A stretch of 64,000 nucleotides of DNA, from contig CAWJKP010000007.1 of assembly GCA_963843465.1 (NCBI GenBank), forward strand, positions 186,001-250,000, given 5' to 3'. Both the position numbers and the translations under genes were made by a program. The notes beneath the pieces are model-generated. The model had not been told where the DNA came from and searched no databases. It was given only the letters and a program-made list of their open reading frames with translations. The DNA is from CAWJKP01 sp963843465. GTDB taxonomy: Bacteria > Planctomycetota > Planctomycetia > Pirellulales > Thermoguttaceae. Positions 18,236 to 27,165 of this stretch are shown piece after piece. Position 1 is the stretch's first letter. The number at the start of each line of letters is the position of its first letter.

Positions 18236-19070
18236 GCATTCACGGTTCTTGGGCCTGATGAAGATCCCAGGCCACGGGCGGGCGGTCGGAATCTCGATGG
18301 CGCGTACTGCGCAGGGAGAAAGGGCGTGGGGAAAAGGGGCGAGGCGGGATCGCTCCTGGCATCAACCGGATTGAGAATAACCTACGGCGGCATGGCCAGC
18401 AGCGACGGTGGAACATGGCCGGAGAAATGCGCAACGATCGACTCGTAGATGAATTGAAACGCCGACCGGCCTTGCTGCACGCAAGTGGCCAGCACGGTCC
18501 ACATCCGCTCGCACCAGCGGCGGCCCCGCTCACCGTAGCGGCGCGTCACCGGGTCCGACAAGGTGGTGAGGAACTTCACGTCCCGGATGAGGTGCGCCCA
18601 GCAGACCTGCATCACCGCGTCGGTCTCGTCGAGAAACTTCCGGTAGACTCCGTAGTAGTCACAGCCGATGATTCCCGAAAAAGTCTCGCCCAGGAACTCG
18701 TAGAGGACTTCCGTACTCCGCGAGGGATCGACGTGGAACCAGGTGAAGCCCCGCGTGCCCGGCACGTGGAAGCCCCACGTCCACATGCGTTGCCCGTTTT
18801 CGGGATGCCCCGTCTCGTCGATGTTCATCACCGGCTGTCGTGGCAGCGCTCCCTGCAATTCCAAGTGGCTCGGGCTCAATGCAGCGCTGACCTTCTGGAT
18901 GATCTTGGCAATCTGGCCGGTGGCAAGCGGCAGGCCGAATACGTCTTCCAGGAAGGTCTGGATCGACGTGTACGACATGTGGCAGGCACCTTTCTGAAAC
19001 GCCAACAGGGCCGTCAGCCGCGGCCCGACCAGCCCGGCAAGCCTCACGTGTCATAACCAATCTCCCTACA
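18232..19070 (-). mobile_element. second IS66-type remnant, inserted in tnpB
   Basis: GTAAGCATTCACGG at 18232-18245 resembles the end of the intact IS66 at 3967 (GTAACCGTTCACGG). It lies about 140 bases beyond the 3' end of a minus-strand tnpC remnant, as a right end would. I cannot find the opposite end near 19050-19120, nor the continuation of the split tnpB, so the element's far side has been deleted. Its right-hand limit is therefore approximate. Confidence 0.65.
18382..19047 (-). pseudogene. tnpC: IS66 transposase (TnpC) remnant with internal deletion
   Basis: A 221-codon frame. It contains the first two catalytic acidic residues (NIDETGH and GCDYYGVYRKF) and the family C-terminus (CERMWTVLATCVQQGR). 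The segment that should carry the third catalytic residue, the TNN..ER motif, is missing. The frame jumps from FLTTLSDPVTRRYG to the C-terminal part without a stop, so about 100 residues have been deleted in frame. The N-terminal zipper, zinc-finger and basic regions are also missing. Not functional. Confidence 0.85.
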
Positions 19071-19073
19071 AGG

Positions 19074-19120
19074 CCCAATACCAGTTTCCTAAGAATCCGC
19101 GAACGGCTACTGGTATTGGG
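19074..19120. repeat. 12-bp inverted repeat, possible terminator of the GH59 gene
   Basis: CCCAATACCAGT (19074-19085) pairs with ACTGGTATTGGG (19109-19120) around a 23-base loop. It lies 50-100 bases beyond the GH59 stop. Confidence 0.6.
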
Positions 19121-19172
19121 TACGACGTGCTTTCCTTCAACGAGGCCAACAACCAGGAGGAGCGGCGCCGCC

Positions 19173-21281
19173 TCACTGCGGATACATCGGCCGCACACCG
19201 TCTCCCGCAAATGGCGGAATGGGCGCCGCCGAATCCGGCTTCTGGATGACCAGGTCACTGAAGCAGGCCGTCGTTCGGACCTTGTCTTCCTCGCCGGCGA
19301 TCAGCCCGGCCAGCCCTTCGGCGCATTCCTTGTCGTCAGCCTGGCAGACCTGCGCCCCATCTACAAACCCGGTGAGGTTCGATCCGGAGAACCGCACCCG
19401 CAGCCGATGCCACTTCTTCGAGTCGAACTGCTGCAGGGCGAACGTGCCAAGTTGCCGTAGTTGGCCGCCTTTCTTCGCCGGTGGCACGGTCGAATATAGC
19501 CCGCCGGTCCCGTCGGCGGACATGCGGAAAAGATAGCCCTTGGGAGGCGGGCCGCTCTTTGTCACTCGCCCCAGCAACCCAGCCCAGCCCTTGCCATCAG
19601 GCATCGTCACGTTGCAGGTGATCTCGTAGTCCTTCCAATGGGCGTCGCCGAGAATGGTGAAGGCATTCCACTCCGCTCCCCAGTTCGACCCGCGCCGCTC
19701 GGTAATCTGCCGGAGACACTGCCCCTTTCCATCGGGCCTTGGCGCAAGTTCGAAAGCGCCGGAGATGTCGGCCGTGTAGCGCGGCAGATAGCCCCAGGCG
19801 CTGGTTGGCGCGTAACCGTCGAACGGTTCGTGATAGGGCAGCGGGAACGGCCGATCGGTCGGAATATCGGCAAACGATCCCTTCTGCTGGCCGGTGGTCG
19901 TGGAAAGTGAATAGATCGAGTCGGGGTCGGCAGTGAACTGGAACATTCCGCCGGCGGGTTCGAGGCCGGGCTGCCGCACGAACTGCTCGCGGCTGTTGCT
20001 ACGCCAGACGCAGAGTTTTCCGGTCGATACGCCGCCGGCCAGTTTGAAGGTCACTTTCTGGCGGCCTTTGGCGCCGCCGGTTTCGAGGATCACGCTATAA
20101 TCGGTCTGCGGCGATTTGAGCGTCACGTAGGTGCCGCCACCGGCCAGTCGTCCGCACGCCTTGGGAAGGTACTGCCAGCCGATCTTACTAAACTGGCCGT
20201 AGTGCGCGTAGGCCCACAGCGCCTCGCGCACGGCGTAATGCCCGCTCCAGGGCGAATCCGCAATCAGCATGCCGGGGTTGATCTTGAACGGCTCGACGGG
20301 GTACATCGAATCGACGAGGTACCAGACGACCGTCCGCGCCGCGCCGGCATCGATGAAGTTCACGTTGAGGGACTTCACCAGCGTCAGCTCGCACTGGTAG
20401 CCGTCGAGGTAGACGTGTTCCTCGGTATCCCAGATCGGCTTGTGGAGCCGCTCGGCCAGGGCCTTGACCGAGTCCGGGGTCGGGCCGTTGTTTTCGTAGA
20501 CGCAACTGAGGGTGTGATTGGAAAGGATATCGATCGAGTCGCGCAGTTCGGCGTCGGTTTCCAGTTTGTCGCACCAGTCCCACTTGTGGCGGTCCCAGTT
20601 GTCGAAGGCGTGCAGGCGGACCTGCTTGAGCCCCCGCGCGTCGAGAGTGCGGCGGAACATCTTGGCGAAATCCACGTTCACGCCGCGTTCGTTGCGACAG
20701 CCGACGGCGTCGAGTCGCAGGCCGTAATGCTCCTTGAGGCCGATGATCCAGTTAGCGTAGTAATCGCACATGTCCTGCGAGAAGAATTGGCCATGGCCGA
20801 CCCAGGCCGGCGCGCTCCAGGCGCAGGCGTCGAGGGCCAGCCCGGGGTTGCGCTGTTTGGCCTCGCGCATGAGCCACCATTCGTAACCCCGGCTGTAGTT
20901 CTGGTCATTGCGGGTGTGCATGTGGCTGAGCTCGACACCTTGCGTACTATTGCCGTCGCCGCCGACCTCGACGAAGAGGACCGAGATCGACGCGCCGAAG
21001 TTCGGCTTGAACAGCAGGTCGAGGATCTGCCGACGCTGGGTTTCCGGATAGTCCTTCAGCAGCACGGACGGGGCCCCGCCAGCGGAGACGGCGCCGATGC
21101 CATCGAACCGCTTGCCTGGCTGTGCGCCGTCAATGACCACTGTCTGGTCCGCGAGGACGTGACTGCACATCCCGGCCAGTCCCATCGCTAGCGCGGCCAG
21201 CGTCCATGCCGCCCGAAGGCCGGCCGGGGCCTGTTCGGAATCCTGGGTGGGACGTTTGAGGACGGGGACTGTACATTTCAT
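19173..21281 (-). CDS. GH59 galactocerebrosidase-like glycosidase, secreted
   Basis: 702 residues from the ATG at 21281, chosen because GGAAGGAGC lies just upstream; a second in-frame ATG at 21296 overlaps that site. A signal-type hydrophobic stretch covers residues 22-44. Residues about 46-350 match family GH59: RFDGIGAVSAGGAPSVLL, ISVLFVEVGGDGNSTQG, EWWLMREAKQRNP. The acid/base is Glu198 in GCRNERG and the nucleophile Glu287 in IWDTEEH. A beta-sandwich follows, then a LamG/concanavalin-like domain at about 505-680 (EPFDGYAP onward). GH59 enzymes release galactose from galactosylceramide-like beta-galactosides. Bacterial members are uncommon. Its first 14 codons and leader are duplicated at 3522. 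Confidence 0.85.
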   Translation of the reverse strand: MKCTVPVLKRPTQDSEQAPAGLRAAWTLAALAMGLAGMCSHVLADQTVVIDGAQPGKRFDGIGAVSAGGAPSVLLKDYPETQRRQILDLLFKPNFGASISVLFVEVGGDGNSTQGVELSHMHTRNDQNYSRGYEWWLMREAKQRNPGLALDACAWSAPAWVGHGQFFSQDMCDYYANWIIGLKEHYGLRLDAVGCRNERGVNVDFAKMFRRTLDARGLKQVRLHAFDNWDRHKWDWCDKLETDAELRDSIDILSNHTLSCVYENNGPTPDSVKALAERLHKPIWDTEEHVYLDGYQCELTLVKSLNVNFIDAGAARTVVWYLVDSMYPVEPFKINPGMLIADSPWSGHYAVREALWAYAHYGQFSKIGWQYLPKACGRLAGGGTYVTLKSPQTDYSVILETGGAKGRQKVTFKLAGGVSTGKLCVWRSNSREQFVRQPGLEPAGGMFQFTADPDSIYSLSTTTGQQKGSFADIPTDRPFPLPYHEPFDGYAPTSAWGYLPRYTADISGAFELAPRPDGKGQCLRQITERRGSNWGAEWNAFTILGDAHWKDYEITCNVTMPDGKGWAGLLGRVTKSGPPPKGYLFRMSADGTGGLYSTVPPAKKGGQLRQLGTFALQQFDSKKWHRLRVRFSGSNLTGFVDGAQVCQADDKECAEGLAGLIAGEEDKVRTTACFSDLVIQKPDSAAPIPPFAGDGVRPMYPQ

Positions 21282-21317
21282 AATTGCTCCTTCCATCTTT
21301 GTTCACCGGGGGCTCTC
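21240..21317 (-). repeat. leader and first codons of GH59 gene, duplicated at 3522-3599
   Basis: The partner copy of the 78-base repeat (77 of 78 identical). Here it is the working 5' end of the GH59 gene. Confidence 0.85.
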
Positions 21318-21325
21318 TCGCATGG

Positions 21326-23440
21326 TCATTTCTCCGGTGGTTCAAAGACGTAGAACGATTCAATCGCCACGTCACCGTCGCCTTGGGTTACAATCTCCAG
21401 CGTGTGCCTGCCGTTGGGCAGATTCTCGACGAGCGGCTGATGGAGAGGCCCGAGTTTGGCGGCTGAAAAACTCACTTGGCCAACGGCGCTGCGGTAGACA
21501 TTGAAGCTGTACTTGTCGCCGGAACGGTTGCCGTAGGTTAACTCGCCTTTGTTCTCTTGCCGGTTGAAACGCCAGAGGTCGGGGGCGATGCGGATCTGCC
21601 CCGAGCGGCTTGTGAAGGCTTTCGTCGAGTTCCCTTCGCCATCGGGGCCGGTCACGCTGCCGTCGAGCCGGTAGTCCCCGGATTCGGAGGTCAGTGCAAT
21701 CGTCCAAGATTGGGGAACAAGGTTCGTCGCAAGCTCAACCGCGTGAGGCCCCAAGTCTCCCGGGCCGGGGCCGACAACCTTCCAGGGGAACGATTTGGGA
21801 TGCGGCTGGATATAGGTGCTGTAGAAAACCGGCGACTTGTCCGCCGGCCGGCCGTCGATGAAAACGCGGATCGTCCCGCCGCTTTTGACGGCACGGCCGA
21901 GCAAGTCGATGCGGTTGCCGGTGAACCGGACCTTGATCCGTTCCTCCGGCCTGCTCGCGCGGACGATGCCGTCGCCTGACGACCAGCCGTTGGAGAGCAC
22001 CACGCTTTCCGTCGCCGACTTCGCGGGCGGAGAGACGCGGAGGCGTCGCTCTCGCGACTGGAAGTCGTAAGCGAATCGCTGCGGCTTGGCGATGTGCCGG
22101 ACGATGTTGTCCCAGGTGCGACAGAGGCCGTGTTCGTTCTCGTGGGCAGGATCGGCGAGTAAGGCCGACGGCTTCCTGCCAATGCGTTTCAGGTACTCGG
22201 CCAGCTCGCGGCGGTTCTCGACGAACTCCACGCCGTGCTTCTTGCAAATGTCGCGCAGCGCAGGGATGGGGAAGCCGTACCCGGCCTGGAAGGTCTCGAC
22301 CCAGCGGTCCGGGTCCACGTCTTCATGCCCCATGAGGTGCAGGCTGGGGACGACGATGTCGGCCGTGCTGTGGCGGCGGATGTCGGCGAGCATCAGGTCG
22401 AGCTTCTCGGGATCGCCGTGGGTGTAGATAAGAATCAGGTCCGGTCGATCGGCCAGCACGAACTGGCTGATCCATCCGCGGGCGTAGTTCCACGGGCAAC
22501 CGCTGCCAGCTTGACACTTGACCTCGATCGGGGGCGACTTGGGGAAGCGCTGCTGAATGGCGTGTTCCAGCCGGTAACTCGTGCTGGCCAGGGCGGCCGT
22601 CCAACTGGCCCCGACCGCCCAAACTCGAAACGGCTCGCCGGGAATGCCCGCTCGGCCCTCCCATTTTGCCACCGAGAGAGCGAGGTTGCGGCCGTCGTCG
22701 GCACGCGACGAGATGTCGTACTCCGGCCACCCGGCCCGTTGCGCTTCGACCATCTCGGCCAGCCTGGCCTTCGCATCCGGTGCGGCGGCCGGAATCTTCT
22801 TCGGGATGCCACGGTCGTAGTCGAACTCCACTTTGGCCTCGACCCAGCCGTCGGAGTTCACCGCAACCTGATCCCCGTGGTATTCGAGGAGGGGGGCCTG
22901 CTTGCTGTCCTTGAAGATAACGGATACTGCCGCATGGGTCATTCTGCCCAGCTCCTTCTTGGCGCGGACTTTCGCGGAAAACACGAAGTAACGTCCCATG
23001 CTCAGGTCGGGCATACCGAGATACCTGACGATCCGCGGGATGTGGATCTGCACCGTCGGATCGGCCACCATCGCCGCGAACTTCTTTCCGCTGGCGGACG
23101 GCGCCTCGGTAGTCGCCGTCACGACCGACACGCTCTGCACCAGGTACGAGTTGCAGTCCGCCCTGCCCGACGCGAAGTCGCCGTTGTTCACCCCGGGTCC
23201 GAGCAGCAACACCGTCTTGCCTCCTTGCGCATCGACCGCCTGCGTCATCCGCAGATCGGCTACCAGGAGCGTACACGCTTCGCGCGGCGCGGCGGCCGAG
23301 TGGCTGGCGCCTGCGGGAACGCCTTCGATCCAGAGTTCGATCGACGCGGGCGTCACAGCGGGTTTTTGCGGCTGAGCGGCGTCGAGCGAGACGGCCGGCC
23401 CCAGGAGCAGAACGGTGACGACGAGAAAAGTGCGTCGCAT
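21326..23440 (-). CDS. large secreted SGNH-hydrolase-like protein
   Basis: 704 residues from MRRTFLVVTVLLLGPAVS (signal peptide), at 23440; upstream ATGs in frame lack a signal. The middle (about 290-470) reads like an SGNH/GDSL hydrolase: RVWAVGASWTAAL as block I, DLILIYTHGDPEKLD as block III, and LADPAHENEHGL holding the D-x-x-H of block V. It is followed by beta-rich domains (RIDLLGRAVKSGGTIRVFIDG) of a carbohydrate-esterase accessory type and a C-terminal sandwich ending in VAIESFYVFEPPEK. It is likely a carbohydrate or glycolipid esterase working with the GH59 enzyme, which follows 44 bases downstream in the same direction. The block I serine context differs from the usual GDS, so activity is unproven. 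Confidence 0.6.
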   Translation of the reverse strand: MRRTFLVVTVLLLGPAVSLDAAQPQKPAVTPASIELWIEGVPAGASHSAAAPREACTLLVADLRMTQAVDAQGGKTVLLLGPGVNNGDFASGRADCNSYLVQSVSVVTATTEAPSASGKKFAAMVADPTVQIHIPRIVRYLGMPDLSMGRYFVFSAKVRAKKELGRMTHAAVSVIFKDSKQAPLLEYHGDQVAVNSDGWVEAKVEFDYDRGIPKKIPAAAPDAKARLAEMVEAQRAGWPEYDISSRADDGRNLALSVAKWEGRAGIPGEPFRVWAVGASWTAALASTSYRLEHAIQQRFPKSPPIEVKCQAGSGCPWNYARGWISQFVLADRPDLILIYTHGDPEKLDLMLADIRRHSTADIVVPSLHLMGHEDVDPDRWVETFQAGYGFPIPALRDICKKHGVEFVENRRELAEYLKRIGRKPSALLADPAHENEHGLCRTWDNIVRHIAKPQRFAYDFQSRERRLRVSPPAKSATESVVLSNGWSSGDGIVRASRPEERIKVRFTGNRIDLLGRAVKSGGTIRVFIDGRPADKSPVFYSTYIQPHPKSFPWKVVGPGPGDLGPHAVELATNLVPQSWTIALTSESGDYRLDGSVTGPDGEGNSTKAFTSRSGQIRIAPDLWRFNRQENKGELTYGNRSGDKYSFNVYRSAVGQVSFSAAKLGPLHQPLVENLPNGRHTLEIVTQGDGDVAIESFYVFEPPEK

Positions 23441-23542
23441 GTTTGATTCCTTATTGGTTTCCAGTTTAAATCGGTCCATAATAGCGTAACAATGGTTCGC
23501 GAGCAAATACAACAAGAAACTATCTCGTGAGACGCTTTTGCC

Positions 23543-24478
23543 ATGCTACACACAAGCCGTTCCACTTGCAGAGGACTGGCCTTCATGCTCTTTGCACTCA
23601 TAGGCCTCCCGCCCATAGGTCGAGCGAAGGAAATCGAATTGGTCATGCCGGGGCCAGTCAACATGAGCCAGGTGCAGTTCACCGATCGGCTGCATGGCGT
23701 CGCCATGGGAATCCATCCGAAAGACGTTCCCGGCTCGGCCATCGTCTGGACCGACGACGGCGGCGACAACTGGAACGATGCCAAGGTCCGCGGCGATGTG
23801 GACGGAGCTGAACCGGAAGCCCTCTTTCTCGTCAACCCGCAACTCGGCTGGGCCTTGATGTGCGGCCTTAGCCCCCGCAAGCAGGTCCTCTTGAAAAGCG
23901 AGGATGGCGGCAAGAGTTGGAAGCAGCAAGCGGCCCCCGAGTTGGAGAAAGCCTGGGCGCTGGGGCAGATGTGGTTCGATCGCCGGGGGAAGTCCGGGTG
24001 GATCAATACCTGCTCGGGGCCTCTCCTGGCAACCACCGATGGGGCCAGGACTTGGAAAACGGTTTCGCCGGCCAAATACGAAAACGGGCCGTTTCTGGCT
24101 GAAGGCAAGCCGTTGCCGTCCACCTTCGAGCATGCCGGCATGCACGTCTTTTCCTTCGAACATGTCATCCTCTGCGGCTACGCCGGCGTCATCCTCCAAA
24201 CCACCGATGCCGGCCGGACCTGGATAGGCCGACAAGTGCCGCTGGAACCGAGTTCCGAAAAGCAAATGTATGCCTCACTCAAGGAGATCCATTTCACCGT
24301 CGACGGCCGCGCCGGCTGGGCTATCGGCGGCGAAGGAGATCTTATCCGGCATCCCGCGACGGGCGAGATCTATGCCCTGGCCGGTGACGGCGAGTGTCTG
24401 AAACTGTTCCGGGTGACGGGATTGAAAGACATCGAGCGTTTTCAGGGAACGGTCTCGCTGGGGAAGGAAAGACCATGA
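23543..24478 (+). CDS. secreted Ycf48/BNR-type beta-propeller protein
   Basis: 311 residues with a signal peptide (about residues 10-28). Repeated BNR/Asp-box motifs are clear: WTDDGGDNWNDA, KSEDGGKSWKQ, TTDGARTWKT, TTDAGRTWIG, each separated by about 45 residues, as in sialidase-like or Ycf48/HCF136 propellers. No sialidase arginine triad is evident, so a binding or scaffold role is more likely than catalysis. Its stop overlaps the ATG of the GH27 gene by four bases (ATGA), indicating an operon. The divergent promoter region with the SGNH gene lies at 23441-23542. Confidence 0.75.
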   Translation: MLHTSRSTCRGLAFMLFALIGLPPIGRAKEIELVMPGPVNMSQVQFTDRLHGVAMGIHPKDVPGSAIVWTDDGGDNWNDAKVRGDVDGAEPEALFLVNPQLGWALMCGLSPRKQVLLKSEDGGKSWKQQAAPELEKAWALGQMWFDRRGKSGWINTCSGPLLATTDGARTWKTVSPAKYENGPFLAEGKPLPSTFEHAGMHVFSFEHVILCGYAGVILQTTDAGRTWIGRQVPLEPSSEKQMYASLKEIHFTVDGRAGWAIGGEGDLIRHPATGEIYALAGDGECLKLFRVTGLKDIERFQGTVSLGKERP

Positions 24479-26829
24479 GCGCTGTCAAGGCTGTGACAAC
24501 CCTGATCCTTGCGGCCATCCTGGGCGTTGGGCCGGTGTGCGGGGAAACTCGCGCTGCCCCGCCCGACCAGTTGCGACGGCAGGTCCTTTCAGTGCCCCGC
24601 CTGACATCCCCGATCGTCATTGACGGCGACGTCGCTGACTGGCCGAAGGGCGCATCCCGCGCGGCCATGGCACTGGACCCCGAGACGGAAGAGTACCGGG
24701 GTACCGCCCGCGCGGCCTGGGATGACGATTTCCTCTACACCGTCTTCGAAGTGGCCAGCGGCAAGCCGATGCGCAATGCCGGCGACGATCCGGCCACGGC
24801 CTTCAAGACCGGCGATACGGTCGAGTTGTTTCTTTCCGTCAACGAGAATCCCCTGGCCGATCGGCATCCGCGCGGCGCCAACCTCGACACCGCCAAGGCA
24901 GGCGACTATCGAATCTTGATGACGCTCTTGCGGAATACTCGGCCCGTGGTGTTCGGATTCGATTTCGTCAATCCTGCAAACAACCAGAATCGCACGACGT
25001 TCCAGATTTCGGGTCCCAAGGCGGTTGTGGACCACGCAGCCCCGGTGGTTGGCGCCGTGATGGCCGTCCGCAAGGCAGCGGTCAACGGCGTCGATGGCTT
25101 TGTTGTCGAAGCGAAGATTCCCTGGAAGTATTTTCGCAGCTACAAGCCCAAGGAGGGCGCCCGACTGTTGTGCAATCTGGCGGTGAACTTCTCCAATCAA
25201 TCCGGCACGGCTACCATGGGCAAAGCCTATTGGAACGGTCCCAGTCACATGACCGAGGACCTCGGCGTCGAGGCCCAGATCCACCCGGAACACTGGGGCT
25301 GGTTGGAACTGACGAAGTCTGATTCGACAAATCTCTTCGTTGCCTCGGTCGCTGCCAGCCAAGACACGGTCGGACTGCAAAAAACCGCAAGGGAGCCCGT
25401 GTTGCTCACGCCGCCGCCCGGTCCCTCGCCGAAGATCAATGGCCCCAAGGTCTACGCCTGCGGCCCAAGACATCCGCTGCTCTATCGCATTCCCGCCACC
25501 GGCAAGCGGCCGATGCAGTTCGCTGCCGAAGGCCTTCCCGCCGGCCTGGCGCTCAATGCCGATTCGGGTATCATCCGCGGCAGGATCGCCGAGAAAGGCG
25601 ACTATCGCGTGACGCTCCGTGCGACAAACGTGCTGGGCCAGGCTGTGCGGCCGTTGAAGATCGTCTGCGGCGATACCCTCGCCCTGACTCCGCCCATGGG
25701 TTGGAACAGTTGGTACATCCACTATGACCGCGTGAGCGAAGCTCACCTGCGCGAGGCGGCCCGGCGGATGATCGCCTCGGGCATGGCCGACTACGGTTAT
25801 CAGTACGTCAACATCGACGGCTGCTGGACGAAGAAGCAAGGTGACAAGCCGTACCGCGATGCCCAAGGGGCGGTACTGCCGGGTCGCAAGTTCCCCGACA
25901 TCAAGGGGATGGTCGACGAAATTCATGCCGCCGGTCTGAAGGCCGGGATTTATGCGTCGCCGGGTCCGTGGGATTGTGCCGGTTATGTCGGCGCCTATCA
26001 GCACGAAGCGGCCGACGCAAGGAAATTTGCCCAGTGGGGTTTCGATTTCTTGAAATACGACTGGTGTTCCTACAGCAACGTGGCCGGCGGCAGCGATTTG
26101 GCCCATCTGAAGAAACCGTACCAACTGATTGCGGTCGAATTGAAAAAGCAGGATCGCGACATCGTGCTGAACCTGTGCCAATACGGCATGGGCGAGGTCT
26201 GGAAATGGGGCGGCGAGGTCGGCCAGTGCTGGCGGACCACCGGCGACCTGGGCCTGGAACGCGGCAGCCGCCTGCCAGGGTTCTATAGCGTCGCCTTCAG
26301 CAACTCGCAGCACTGGGAAAACGCCAAGCCCGGTTGTTGGAACGACCCCGATTACCTGCTCATCGGCTACGTGGGCGATGCGTCCAGCATGGGTGCCGGC
26401 CGCAAGACGACGTTGACGCCCAGCGAGCAGTATTCCTACATGTCGCTGTGGTGCCTAATGGCGGCGCCGTTGATCTTCAGCGGCGACATGGCCCGGCTGG
26501 ATCCGTTGACGCTCAGCGTGCTGTGCAACGCGGAGGTGATCGACGTCGATCAGGACGCCCTGGGCAGGCAGGGGCGTATCGTCCGCAAGACGCCCGGCGA
26601 ATTCGTCCTCTTGAAAGACCTGGAAGACGGCTCGAAGGCCCTGGGACTTTTCAACCTGGGCGAGGCAGAAGCGACGATATCGGTGGCCTGGAGCGATCTG
26701 GGCCTCAACGGCAAGCAGCAGGTCCGCGACCTGTGGCGGCAAAAAGATCTGCCGACGGGCGAGGAGAAATTCCAAGCCGCTGTGCCGCGGCACGGGGTAA
26801 CGCTCGTGAAGATCCGGCCGGCGAAGTAG
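24475..26829 (+). CDS. GH27 alpha-galactosidase with N-terminal CBM9-like domain, secreted
   Basis: 784 residues from the ATG at 24475 (ATGA overlap with the gene before). After a signal peptide, residues about 40-290 form a CBM9/DOMON-like domain (PIVIDGDVADWPKG, TVELFLSVNEN, VEAKIPWKYF). Residues about 320-395 resemble a putative Ig domain (GLPAGLALNADSGIIRGRI). Residues about 400-784 are GH27: LTPPMGWNSWY, YQYVNIDGCW, then the nucleophile Asp529 in LKYDWC and acid/base Asp591 in RTTGDLG. The family hydrolyses terminal alpha-linked galactose. With GH59 nearby, the locus could handle both alpha- and beta-galactosides. Confidence 0.93.
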   Translation: MSAVKAVTTLILAAILGVGPVCGETRAAPPDQLRRQVLSVPRLTSPIVIDGDVADWPKGASRAAMALDPETEEYRGTARAAWDDDFLYTVFEVASGKPMRNAGDDPATAFKTGDTVELFLSVNENPLADRHPRGANLDTAKAGDYRILMTLLRNTRPVVFGFDFVNPANNQNRTTFQISGPKAVVDHAAPVVGAVMAVRKAAVNGVDGFVVEAKIPWKYFRSYKPKEGARLLCNLAVNFSNQSGTATMGKAYWNGPSHMTEDLGVEAQIHPEHWGWLELTKSDSTNLFVASVAASQDTVGLQKTAREPVLLTPPPGPSPKINGPKVYACGPRHPLLYRIPATGKRPMQFAAEGLPAGLALNADSGIIRGRIAEKGDYRVTLRATNVLGQAVRPLKIVCGDTLALTPPMGWNSWYIHYDRVSEAHLREAARRMIASGMADYGYQYVNIDGCWTKKQGDKPYRDAQGAVLPGRKFPDIKGMVDEIHAAGLKAGIYASPGPWDCAGYVGAYQHEAADARKFAQWGFDFLKYDWCSYSNVAGGSDLAHLKKPYQLIAVELKKQDRDIVLNLCQYGMGEVWKWGGEVGQCWRTTGDLGLERGSRLPGFYSVAFSNSQHWENAKPGCWNDPDYLLIGYVGDASSMGAGRKTTLTPSEQYSYMSLWCLMAAPLIFSGDMARLDPLTLSVLCNAEVIDVDQDALGRQGRIVRKTPGEFVLLKDLEDGSKALGLFNLGEAEATISVAWSDLGLNGKQQVRDLWRQKDLPTGEEKFQAAVPRHGVTLVKIRPAK

Positions 26830-27165
26830 AGGCAGGTTTCGGTTTTCGGTTGCTCGTTCCAAAGCTGCAAGCGGTTTCTTCCGGTCAGTATCGTTGCTCA
26901 CACAACAAGACACACGAGGCGCCGAATGTTCGTTGATCCCAAATCGGGCTGGTGTGCTCGGAAAACCTTGGTATCGAGGCCCAACGAATGCGACGCAAGT
27001 ATCGCACCAACTGTATCTGGAACACGATTGACACGCGGACATGGCCGGTTCAGAATTGGCTCCCAGTGGACCGCCCGAAGGTTGTTCCCAAGCACCGGCG
27101 GGAAACTCGGAAGGCAGGAGAAACACAAACGGGGCCAAACGGAAAGGCCCGGAAAGGACGAAGCA
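26830..27165. other. intergenic, nothing recognised
   Basis: 336 bases between GH27 and the second BNR gene. An open frame continues upstream of 27166, but its translation is of low quality and lacks a ribosome site. I see no terminator or repeat. Confidence 0.4.
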
